From: Acidimicrobiaceae bacterium
Lineage (GTDB): Bacteria > Actinomycetota > Acidimicrobiia > Acidimicrobiales > UBA8190
Direction of reading: 5' to 3'
Length of the DNA stretch: 6,516 bases
Assembly: GCA_003131945.1 (NCBI GenBank)
Contig: PKWD01000229.1
Location: 11,689-18,204, forward strand
The position numbers were made by a program, and so were the translations under genes. Shown in pieces: positions 1 to 5,929 of this stretch. The notes under the pieces are model-generated. The model ran no database searches and had not been told where the DNA came from. It was given only the letters and a program-made list of their open reading frames with translations. Position 1 is the stretch's first letter, and every line of letters starts with the position of its first letter.

Positions 1-1806
1 CGCTACGAGCGCAAGGTCAAGAACGCCCAGGAGGCCCACGAGGCCATCCGCCCGGCCGGCGAATCGTTCCGCACGCCCGACCAGGCCGAGGGCGAGCTGT
101 CGGGCGACGCGCTGCGTCTCTACGACCTCATCTGGAAGCGCACGGTGGCCTCGCAGATGGCCGACGCCACCGGCACCAGCGCCCAGCTGCGCCTGGTGGG
201 GATGCCGACTGCTGGTTTCGACGGCGCCGCGCCGCAAGAGGCCGAGTTCGCCGCCTCGGGCAACGTGATCACCTTCCCCGGTTTCCTGCGGGCCTACGTC
301 GAAGGGTCCGACGACCCCGAGGCCGACCTGTCCGAGCGCGAGGTGCAACTGCCGGCGCTGTCGGAGGGCGACCGCGTGTCGGCCACGGCTATCGAGCCGC
401 GGGCCCACACCACCCAACCGCCGGCCCGTTACACCGAGGCCTCGCTGGTGAAGAACCTGGAAGAACTCGGCATCGGGCGCCCCTCGACCTATGCCAGCAT
501 TCTCGGCACCATCCAGGAGCGCGGCTATGTCTGGAAGAAGGGCAGCGCTCTGGTGCCCTCGTTCACGGCCTTCGCCGTGGTCGGACTGCTCGAGCAGTAC
601 TTCGGCAACCTCGTCGACTACGGCTTCACGGCCGCCATGGAGGACGACCTCGACGAGATCGCCCAAGGAGCCCGCGAATCCCTGCCCTGGCTCACGAGCT
701 TCTATTTCGGAGACCCGGCCGCCGCCACCACCGGCGGGGCCAACGGTGCCGTCGCCCCCAACGGCGACGGAGCGTCGGGCACCCGAGCCGCCAACGGCAA
801 TGGGGCTGTCAACGGCACGGGGGCGACCAACGCCGGCGGGGCCACCAACGGCAGGGCCAACCGCGGCCTCAAGAGTGAGATCGCCGTCCACCTCGGCGAC
901 ATCGACGCCCGGGAGATCAATTCGATCCCCATCGGCGCCGACGCCGAGGGCCGCGCCGTGGTGGCCCGGGTCGGTCGCTACGGTCCCTATCTCCAGCGCG
1001 ACGATGACCGCGCCTCGATTCCCGAGGACCTGCCTCCCGACGAGCTGACCCTGGAAAGAGCCGAGGAGATGTTGGCGGCGCCGTCGGGCGACCGCACCCT
1101 GGGCGACCATCCCGACGAGGGTCTGCCCGTCATCGCCCGCACCGGTCGGTTCGGTCCCTACGTGCAACTCGGCGAGGTCGTCGACGGCGGCGACAAACCG
1201 CGCACGGCCTCTCTGTTCAAGACCATGGGGCTCGACACGGTGACCCTCGACGAGGCCGTGCAGTTGCTCACCCTGCCGCGTCCGGTGGGCCACGACCCGG
1301 CGTCGGGCGAGGAGATCCTGGCCCTGAACGGCCGCTTCGGGCCCTACCTGAAAAAGGGGACCGATACCCGCAGCCTCACCGGCGAAGAGGAGCTCTTCAC
1401 CGTCACCCTCGACGAGGCCATGGCTCTGTTCGCCCAGCCCAAGCGCGGCCGCGGTCGCACGGCGGCCACCCCTCTGAAGGAGCTCGGCGAAGATCCCGAC
1501 ACCAAGCAGCCGATCGTGCTGCGGGCCGGACGCTTCGGCCCCTATGTCACCGACGGGGCGACGAACGCCTCGCTGCGCCAGGGTGACGATCAGGAGACGA
1601 TCACCCACGAGCGCGCCGTCGAGCTCCTGGCCGACCGCCGTGCCGCGGGGCCACCGGTCAAGCGGGCCAAGAAGGCGGCCAAGGCCAAGAAGGCGGCCAA
1701 GAAAACGACCAAGGCGGCCAAGAAGACCACCAAAGCGGCCAAGACGACCAAGGCGGTCAAGAAGGCGGCCCCGGCGGCGTCCGATTCTGACGGCGACCCC
1801 TTCTGA
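1..1806 (+). CDS. topA: DNA topoisomerase I (type IA), C-terminal two thirds, 5' end outside window
   Basis: Type IA topoisomerase, which relaxes negative supercoils by single-strand cleavage and passage. The frame is open from base 1 to TGA at 1804-1806 (601 residues). The TOPRIM domain and catalytic Tyr lie upstream of the window; roughly 300 or more residues are missing by comparison with actinobacterial TopA. Recognition rests on KNAQEAHEAIRPAG (residues 7-20), ARYTEASLVKNLEELGIGRPSTYA (starting near residue 142; quoted here as two conserved blocks, ARYTEASLVK and GIGRPSTYA), and FTAFAVV...VDYGFTAAMEDDLDEIA. The C-terminal part has four GR(F/Y)GPY(L/V) repeats at 973-993, 1144-1164, 1330-1350 and 1528-1548, as in actinobacterial enzymes, with no Cys4 zinc fingers. 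It ends in a Lys/Ala/Thr tail (1660-1770) with 16 Lys in 37 residues; such tails are known to support DNA binding and processivity in Streptomyces and mycobacteria. An Asn/Gly/Ala-rich insert at 715-864 is unusual. It is the first gene of a likely topA-tmk-holB operon. Confidence 0.97.
   Translation, partial: RYERKVKNAQEAHEAIRPAGESFRTPDQAEGELSGDALRLYDLIWKRTVASQMADATGTSAQLRLVGMPTAGFDGAAPQEAEFAASGNVITFPGFLRAYVEGSDDPEADLSEREVQLPALSEGDRVSATAIEPRAHTTQPPARYTEASLVKNLEELGIGRPSTYASILGTIQERGYVWKKGSALVPSFTAFAVVGLLEQYFGNLVDYGFTAAMEDDLDEIAQGARESLPWLTSFYFGDPAAATTGGANGAVAPNGDGASGTRAANGNGAVNGTGATNAGGATNGRANRGLKSEIAVHLGDIDAREINSIPIGADAEGRAVVARVGRYGPYLQRDDDRASIPEDLPPDELTLERAEEMLAAPSGDRTLGDHPDEGLPVIARTGRFGPYVQLGEVVDGGDKPRTASLFKTMGLDTVTLDEAVQLLTLPRPVGHDPASGEEILALNGRFGPYLKKGTDTRSLTGEEELFTVTLDEAMALFAQPKRGRGRTAATPLKELGEDPDTKQPIVLRAGRFGPYVTDGATNASLRQGDDQETITHERAVELLADRRAAGPPVKRAKKAAKAKKAAKKTTKAAKKTTKAAKTTKAVKKAAPAASDSDGDPF
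715..864 (+). other. Low-complexity Ala/Gly/Asn linker inside TopA
   Basis: About 50 residues (239-288 of the visible protein) are made almost only of Ala, Gly, Asn and Thr, with repeated NG dipeptides encoded by variants of an (A/G)(C/T)CAACGG motif. The segment follows SLPWLTSFYFGD and precedes GLKSEIAVHLGDIDAREINSIPIG. In the related actinobacterial TopA sequences I remember, a short ordered stretch of about 10-15 residues joins these blocks. It is probably a flexible linker between the core and the C-terminal repeat region. This reading is inferred from composition only. Confidence 0.7.
1660..1770 (+). repeat. Lysine-rich repeat coding region at the TopA C-terminus
   Basis: An imperfect tandem repeat of AAG-AAG-GCG-GCC and AAG-ACC-ACC type codons encodes units such as KKAAK and KKTTKAA. 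It gives 16 Lys and one Arg in 37 residues, followed by a short acidic end (SDSDGDPF). It is a coding low-complexity repeat inside topA, not a separate element. Repeat number may vary between strains. Confidence 0.8.
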
Positions 1807-1826
1807 CGGCGACGCCTGACGCGGGC

Positions 1827-2468
1827 ATGGGTGGGCGCGGTCGGCTGATCGCCCTCGAGGGGATCGACGGCAGCGGCAAGACCACGCAGGTCCGGCTCCT
1901 GGCGGACCAGGCGGAGATGGCCGGGCGGATCACGGTCACCTCCGAACCGGGAGCTACCGCCCTCGGGGGCGAGCTGCGCAGTCTTCTGCTGCACCGCCAC
2001 CTGCCGCCGGTGGCCGAGCGGACCGAAGCCCTCCTCATGGCCGCCGACCGGGCCCAGCACATGGCCGAAGTGGTGGCCCCGGCCCTGGCCGCCGGACGGT
2101 GGGTGGTCACCGACCGCTTCTCGGGGTCGACCCTGGCCTACCAGGGCTACGGGCGGGGCCTCGATCTCGAAGAGCTCCGCCGCCTGGTCGACTGGGCCAC
2201 CGGGGGGATCGAGCCCGACCTGAACGTTCTCGTCGACGTCCCTGTGGCCGTGGCCCGGGCCCGGCGACCGGCGGGGGCCGACGACCGCCTCGAGAGCCTG
2301 GACGGGGCCTTCCACGACCGGGTCCGCCACGGGTACCTGGCTCTGGCCGCCGCCGACCCCGCCCGGTGGGTGGTGATCGACGGGACGGGCGCCGCCCCGG
2401 AGGTGGCCGGACAGGTGAGCGGCGCTGTAGCGGCCCGACTGGGTGCCCTGCCGTCGGGAGCGACGTGA
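1827..2468 (+). CDS. tmk: Thymidylate kinase (dTMP kinase)
   Basis: Phosphorylates dTMP to dTDP with ATP in the cytoplasm, an essential step of dTTP synthesis. The product is 213 residues, the usual length. Visible motifs are the P-loop GIDGSGKTTQ (residues 12-21), the dTMP-binding SEPGAT...GELRSLLL (39-55), DRAQHMAEVV (74-83), the VVTDRFSGSTLAYQG block with the family DRF/DRY signature at 96-98, the PDLNVLVDVPVAVARARR strand (130-147), and the LID segment RPAGADDRLE. The ATG at 1827 is the only good start: the frame has an upstream TGA at 1788-1790 and no other ATG/GTG/TTG between. No clear Shine-Dalgarno sequence precedes it; the gene starts 20 nt after the topA stop, so coupled translation is likely. 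Its stop overlaps the holB start. Confidence 0.97.
   Translation: MGGRGRLIALEGIDGSGKTTQVRLLADQAEMAGRITVTSEPGATALGGELRSLLLHRHLPPVAERTEALLMAADRAQHMAEVVAPALAAGRWVVTDRFSGSTLAYQGYGRGLDLEELRRLVDWATGGIEPDLNVLVDVPVAVARARRPAGADDRLESLDGAFHDRVRHGYLALAAADPARWVVIDGTGAAPEVAGQVSGAVAARLGALPSGAT
2456..2468 (+). promoter_or_regulatory. holB ribosome binding site and tmk/holB stop-start overlap
   Basis: GGGAG at 2456-2460 lies four bases before the GTG at 2465. The GTG shares bases with the tmk TGA at 2466-2468, giving GTGA. Such overlaps usually mean translational coupling, so tmk and holB are probably made from one mRNA. Confidence 0.75.
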
Positions 2469-3622
2469 CCACCGACACCGGCACCGCGGGGGCTACGGCA
2501 GGACACGGGCACCCTGGGGGGTCGTCCCTGGCCGACGGCGATCACCCGGTGCTGGCCCTGTTCGACGACGCCGTGGGCCAGGACACCGCCGTGGACCGGC
2601 TGCGGGCGTCGGCCCGTCGTCCGGTCCACGCCTATCTGCTGGTGGGGCCGCCCGGGGTCGGTCAGGAGGCTCTCGTGCGCGGCTTCGCCGCCGCCCTGCT
2701 GTGCCCCGACGGGGGGTGCGGAGTGTGTTCGACCTGCCGGCGGACGTTGGCCGGGGTCCATCCCGATCTGGTCGAGGTCCACCGCTCGGGAGCCTCGTTG
2801 TCGGTGGACGACGCCCGTCGGGTGGTCCGCCTGGCCCAGCGCCGACCCCTCGAGTCACGTCGCCAGGTGGTCGTCGTCTCCGATCTCCACCTGGCCCGGC
2901 TGGCGGCACCGGTGCTCCTGAAGACGTTGGAGGAGCCGGCGGGCGACACCGTCTTCGTCTTGTCGGCCGACCTCGTCCCTCCGGAGCTCGTAACCGTGGC
3001 CAGCCGCTGTGTGCGGGTCGATCTCCATCCGGTGTCGCCCGAGGCCCTGACCCGGTGGCTCGTCGGACAAGGGGTCGATGCCGGGTCGGCGCATGAGATG
3101 GCCGTCGCCGCCGGGGGCAGCATCGACCGGGCCCGGCTGCTCGTCCACGACGAGGACTTCGCCGCCCGGCGCCGGTTGTGGCGTGACATCCCCACACGGC
3201 TCGACGGCACCGGGGCCACCGCCGCCGCGCTGGCGGCCGATCTCCTGGCGTCGGCCGAGCAGGCCGTCGAGCCCCTGCGCGCCCTGCACCTCGCCGAGAT
3301 GCAGGGGCGGGCCGAGCAGGCCGAGTCGACCGGCGAGCGCGCCGTGCCGGGCCGCAAGGACATCGAGGACCGCCACAACCGCGAGGAACGTCGCTGGCGC
3401 GCCGACGAGATCAAGGCCGGGCTGGGCGTGTTGGCCGGCGCCTACCGCGACCGGCTGGTGGCCGAGGTCACCGGGGGGCGCCCGTCGGGACCGGGCCGTG
3501 TCGGGGAGCTGTCGGGCGCCGTGGCCGCCGTCGAAGGGGTCTGCGTGGAGATGGTGCGCAACCCGAACGAGTCGCTCATGCTCGAGGCGCTTCTCGTCCA
3601 TCTGTCCGCCGTCACTGGTTAG
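2465..3622 (+). CDS. holB: DNA polymerase III subunit delta-prime (clamp-loader subunit)
   Basis: AAA+ clamp-loader subunit that helps load the beta sliding clamp during replication; 385 residues. After a Gly/Thr/Ala-rich N-terminus (about residues 1-28) the AAA+ domain begins at LFDDAVGQDTAVDRLRASA. The P-loop is degenerate: GPPGVGQE at 61-68 has Gln in place of the Walker A Lys, in keeping with delta-prime proteins that do not hydrolyse ATP. A Cys4 zinc module is seen (C80, C85, C88, C91: CPDGGCGVCSTC), then the sensor-like LLKTLEEPAGDTVFVLSAD (151-169) and the SRC motif at 180-182 that supplies the arginine finger. I chose the GTG at 2465 because it overlaps the tmk stop (GTGA) and has GGGAG at 2456-2460; earlier starts would lie deep inside tmk. 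The TAG at 3620-3622 touches the structured right end of the neighbouring tnpB element. tau/gamma (dnaX) is unlikely given the length and the lost P-loop Lys. Confidence 0.93.
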   Translation: MTTDTGTAGATAGHGHPGGSSLADGDHPVLALFDDAVGQDTAVDRLRASARRPVHAYLLVGPPGVGQEALVRGFAAALLCPDGGCGVCSTCRRTLAGVHPDLVEVHRSGASLSVDDARRVVRLAQRRPLESRRQVVVVSDLHLARLAAPVLLKTLEEPAGDTVFVLSADLVPPELVTVASRCVRVDLHPVSPEALTRWLVGQGVDAGSAHEMAVAAGGSIDRARLLVHDEDFAARRRLWRDIPTRLDGTGATAAALAADLLASAEQAVEPLRALHLAEMQGRAEQAESTGERAVPGRKDIEDRHNREERRWRADEIKAGLGVLAGAYRDRLVAEVTGGRPSGPGRVGELSGAVAAVEGVCVEMVRNPNESLMLEALLVHLSAVTG

Positions 3623-3727
3623 TCGCTCGCTTCGCCTGGGTAGTGCCGCGACCGCCGATCTTTGCCTGTTGATGCAAGGACTGGCGGTTCCTCGATCAGG
3701 CAGCCGAGGCAACCTGAGCGAGCGACT
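3621..3727 (-). ncRNA. Putative omega RNA (reRNA) scaffold / element right end
   Basis: An 11-bp perfect inverted repeat (AGTCGCTCGCT at 3621-3631, AGCGAGCGACT at 3717-3727) closes a 107-base region. Inside are a 15-position arm pair with 12 matches around an 8-base loop (3651-3665 and 3674-3688; outer stem ACCGCC/GGCGGT) and a hairpin CCTCG (3690-3694) / CGAGG (3705-3709). It overlaps the last ten codons of tnpB and the bases after its stop. In TnpB systems the guide RNA comes from just this place: the tnpB 3' end and right end, transcribed with tnpB, the guide being the flanking DNA. If the element ends near 3621, the guide would be complementary to or identical with the holB 3' end. The fold is drawn by eye. 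It could instead act as a two-way transcription terminator between convergent holB and tnpB, although no T run is seen. Confidence 0.4.
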
Positions 3728-5092
3728 CCGCGGGATCGTCATCTCCGACGTCCCCGGGGCGGGCCACGGCCGGCCACAGACCCTTGAGTTGGCCACGTTT
3801 CTCCAAGGCCACCCGTCTCGGGTCACGCCGGGTCCGACCGGGCAGATGCCGGCCGGCTCGACGGTGCGTGATCGCCAACCCTGAGAGGTTGACGTTGATC
3901 CCACCTCGAGGTGACCTTGAGGCGATGTTCGTGGCGCCCACCATGTCGCGGTGGGCGAGAAGTCCGCAGTGAGGGCAGGAGAAATTCCGGCCCTTGGGCT
4001 TGGGCACCCTCTTCGTGCAGCATGGGCACGTCGACGACGTCCCCCGTTCATCGACGAGCTGGACGTCGATGCCGGCCGCCTCTGCCTTGTCGACAAGCAC
4101 CTCGATGAGCTGGCCCACCCGCCAGTTGCGAGTGGCCAGGTTTTGCCGCGCTCCGGAATCCTGATCGAGGACCCCTCGAGGGTCGCCCACTACCAGGGTC
4201 CCTATACGTTTCTGCCGGGCGAAATCAACCACCGTCTTGGCCCCCTCGTGGCGGGCCTGGGCCAGGCGGCGGCGGTGTCGGCCCTCGAGGACCCTCGTCC
4301 GGGCCCGGTACTGGGCCCACCGGCGCGAGCCCCGTTGCCCCTTGGTCGGGGCCCGGCGGTATGTGGCCCTTCGTCGAGCCTTCGTTTCAGCCAGGTGAAG
4401 CCGGGACTCGGCCCGCAGAGCTCGACCGGAGACGAGCAGGGCCCCGTTGCCGCCGGCCACGGCGAAGGGGTGGATGATGCCCAGGTCGACCCCGGCGATG
4501 CGGTTCGGGTCGGGGGCTTCTCCCGGTGCGTAGCGCTCCACCTCGATTTCGGCCGTCACGTCGACGTAGAGTCGGGGACCGTCGGCCAGCAACGTCACCG
4601 AGCGGATGGTGGCGGCCGGGTAGGGGACGTCTCGCGTGAGCCGGACGACCAGGGGCGGCGCAGCCTGGGTGGGGGGATCCTCAGACGACGGCCGTCTAGG
4701 TCGAACCTTCCTGCGTAATAGCGCGAAGGCACCAGGGCCTTCTTGCGTCTCGGGTAGTGAGCCGACGAGTCACCGGCTCGGCGACGCTTGGCCGTGGCCA
4801 TCCATGAGTCGGAGTAACGGCGAAGGACCGAACGGGCACCGGTCGAGGACAACTCGCCGAAGATGGCCGGGCCGTCGGTCGCCAGCTCACGGCACAGCTC
4901 CTGGTAGGTGACGACGAGAGGCGTCCCCCGCTGACGATGGATCGCATTCAGCGCCAGAACACAGGCCCACACGTCGCCCCCGGAACGCAGCAAGTCGAAG
5001 CATCGTCGGCGTTGTGACGGGGACGTCCGCAGGGCGATCCGCGCTGTGCGGTGGACTACCGTCGGCGCATCCACAGGGCGCTGGCGAGGCAT
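3696..5092 (-). pseudogene. tnpB: tnpB RNA-guided nuclease of an IS200/IS605-type element, split by a -1 frameshift
   Basis: TnpB proteins are RNA-guided RuvC nucleases, ancestors of Cas12. From ATG at 5092 the N-terminal half reads HRTARIALRTSPSQRRRCFDLL..., as in TnpB, to a C6 run at 4676-4671; that frame then goes off family and stops at 4597-4595. The family sequence resumes one base back at 4670 (TQAAPPLVVRLTRDVPYPAATIRS, then VTLLADGPRLYVDVTAE) and stays open for 324 codons to TGA at 3698-3696. Joined, the product is 465 residues. It has RuvC-I GVDLGI (D203), the RuvC-II position VVGDPRG (G303-D304, where Glu is usual), DERGTS (E349), a Cys4 zinc finger (C356 with C358/C359, C373, C376), RuvC-III HRDMVGATNI (D383), and a tail of about 75 residues. 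GAGGG sits close before the ATG. The break may be a real mutation, a base-calling error in the C run, or a programmed frameshift. A GTG at 4598, overlapping the first-frame stop, could restart the C-terminal half (300 residues). Confidence 0.88.
4649..4676 (-). other. Frameshift site in tnpB: C CCC CCA heptamer followed by a weak hairpin
   Basis: On the minus strand the heptamer occupies 4676-4670 and, read in the N-terminal frame, is exactly of the X XXY YYZ type that permits -1 slippage. One base later a 5-bp stem CCAGG (4668-4664) / CCTGG (4653-4649) can form. A -1 shift here, or one extra C in the run, restores the TnpB frame. The stem is short and closer to the heptamer than in known programmed sites, so a simple indel or sequencing error is at least as likely. 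Confidence 0.55.
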
Positions 5093-5691
5093 GCCCTCAA
5101 TCGTGCCGGGCGGCTGTAACAGCGCGAGCCTCCGGGGATCCCAGGCCGGTTCAATTTGCCTACGGCTATGACTCAAGCGCACGACGGATGGGTTGGTGCG
5201 GAAGCGTGGAGTGGTGCTATCGGAGTGACATCGATGTTCGAGCGGCCAAGGGGGCATTCGAACAATGGAGGAAGAAGAAACTCGAACAGTGCAAGAAGAT
5301 GAAATCTGGTCCACGAGACAGAGACACCGTGGCCACCAGACGCTGGTGGTTTCCGAGCCTCCGACACGTCCGTGACCACCTGGTCGCTGACGTGATCTGG
5401 GCGCTCGCGGTGGTCTCTGCTGGTGGCCCAACTGCACTCCACTCGCACCACCACTAGCGATCAGACTCATCACCGTCGCTCCGACGCCCAGCTGCCCGGC
5501 CTTTCGCGTAGCGTCTCGTACACGGGCCGGATCTCCTTCAACATGCCCTCGCCCCGCCCTCGTTTCCGTGCATTCGGCTGACGCAGGGAGCGCTCCTGTA
5601 GGTTGGAGGACTCGCCTAGCCCAATGTCCGGGTTAGGTCGGCTGTAGGACCTAACGGGTCAGGAAGTCTCGTTTCAGCAGGTCAAGCCGAT
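5093..5691. other. 599-base stretch without a recognisable gene, between tnpB and tRNA-Thr
   Basis: I recognise no gene here. About 5190-5340 is visibly richer in A/T than the rest of the window. A plus-strand frame from ATG 5188 to TAG 5455-5457 (89 residues) has a Lys-rich middle (QWRKKKLEQCKKMKSG) and Trp/Cys-rich start (MGWCGSVEWC) but no convincing ribosome binding site and no family I know; it could be a remnant. On the minus strand a frame open from 5658 to TGA at 5472-5470 contains MLKEIRPVYETLRERPGSW (ATG at 5544), also unassigned. Small palindromes near 5113-5166 may belong to the left end of the tnpB element. An 8-bp inverted repeat lies at 5632-5655. The stretch may hold the element's left end plus decayed insertion debris. 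Confidence 0.5.
5632..5655. repeat. 8-bp inverted repeat upstream of tRNA-Thr
   Basis: GTTAGGTC (5632-5639) and GACCTAAC (5648-5655) are perfect inverted copies around an 8-base loop. It ends 36 bases before the tRNA. There is no T run, so it is not a classic intrinsic terminator. It could be a hairpin in the upstream region, a protein site or an element end. Confidence 0.45.
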
Positions 5692-5768
5692 GCCTGGGTA
5701 GCTCAGTCGGCCAGAGCAGCGCACTCGTAATGCGCAGGTCAGGGGTTCGAATCCCCTCCCAGGCTCCA
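5692..5768 (+). tRNA. tRNA-Thr (anticodon CGT)
   Basis: A 77-base cloverleaf reads acceptor GCCTGGG/CCCAGGC, D arm GCTC...GAGC, anticodon arm GCGCA-CTCGTAA-TGCGC with anticodon CGT at 5726-5728 (reads ACG, Thr), and T arm AGGGG-TTCGAAT-CCCCT. The discriminator base is T and the CCA end is encoded (5766-5768). All stems pair well, so it should be functional. No second copy of its 3' end occurs in the window, so there is no sign of an integrase attachment duplication here. Confidence 0.97.
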
Positions 5769-5788
5769 ACGCCCGCACAACACGAAAA

Positions 5789-5807
5789 GACCGCTTGCGC
5801 TTCGGTC
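5789..5807 (+). terminator. Possible weak terminator hairpin after tRNA-Thr
   Basis: GACCG (5789-5793) pairs with CGGTC (5803-5807) around a 9-base loop, 20 bases after the tRNA. A C run rather than a T run follows, so this is only a candidate stop or processing stem. Confidence 0.25.
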
Positions 5808-5838
5808 CCCCGGGTAGTTGGGTTGTGACCGCTGGGCC

Positions 5839-5911
5839 GATGCGCACCGGTTGGCGACCGCATCTGTCTGGTCGAGCCACCAGGAGCGTCCACGTCCCTG
5901 ATCAGGGGGAC
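5839..5911 (+). promoter_or_regulatory. Leader with three successive inverted repeats before the aldehyde dehydrogenase gene
   Basis: Three inverted repeats follow each other: GATGCG/CGCATC (5839-5844, 5859-5864), CTGGT/ACCAG (5868-5872, 5879-5883) and the near-perfect palindrome GTCCCTGATCAGGGGGAC (5894-5911), which ends a few bases before the ribosome binding site. The last could be a repressor operator or an RNA hairpin able to mask translation. No known riboswitch class is recognised and I could not place a convincing promoter. Confidence 0.35.
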
Positions 5912-5915
5912 GGCG

Positions 5916-5929
5916 AGGAGGAAATTATG
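5916..5929 (+). promoter_or_regulatory. Strong ribosome binding site and start of the aldehyde dehydrogenase gene
   Basis: AGGAGG at 5916-5921 with five bases to the ATG at 5927 is a near-ideal Shine-Dalgarno site, the strongest in the window, and fixes the start codon. Confidence 0.9.

Larger units (their letters stand above)
3621..5092 (-). mobile_element. Solo tnpB element of the IS200/IS605 (or IS607) group, left end undefined
   Basis: The element carries a tnpB gene on the minus strand between holB and tRNA-Thr. No tnpA of the HUH or serine recombinase type is seen anywhere in the window, so it would depend on a transposase elsewhere or be a stranded copy. The given limits are the minimum: the right end is set at the outer arm of the inverted repeat next to the holB stop, and the left side at the tnpB start codon. 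The true left end should lie beyond 5092, perhaps within 5093-5250, where small palindromes (GCTGT-A-ACAGC at 5113-5123, GCC-TAC-GGC at 5158-5166) occur. Elements of this group make no target duplication, so the ends cannot be fixed from a direct repeat. Confidence 0.7.

Noticed and set aside
1660..1770. Possible CRISPR-like or mobile repeat
   Set aside because: The repeats are imperfect, have no spacers and encode the Lys-rich TopA tail in frame.
1590..2330. Long minus-strand frames across topA, tmk and holB
   Set aside because: They are antisense to strongly supported genes and are Pro/Arg/Gly-rich, as expected of high-GC shadows.
2099..2464. Upstream extension of the holB frame inside tmk
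   Set aside because: The frame is open but its translation is Gly/Arg/Pro-rich noise. The GTG at 2465 with its ribosome binding site and stop-start overlap is a far better start.
3696..4598. TnpB as a domesticated nuclease-dead repressor
   Set aside because: D203 and D383, the zinc-finger cysteines and a nearby Glu are kept, and the gene sits in an element-like context. Only the frame break argues for loss of function.
3951..4718. Plus-strand frame of 255 codons opposite tnpB
   Set aside because: It lies antisense to the RuvC and zinc-finger coding sequence and shows no family motif; it is a high-GC shadow.
5093..5473. Upstream extension of the tnpB N-terminal frame to 5473
   Set aside because: The extra sequence is not TnpB-like. 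Family similarity begins just after ATG 5092, which has a GAGGG before it.
5692..5768. tRNA-Thr as an integration site of a genomic island
   Set aside because: No copy of the tRNA 3' end and no integrase gene are present in the window.
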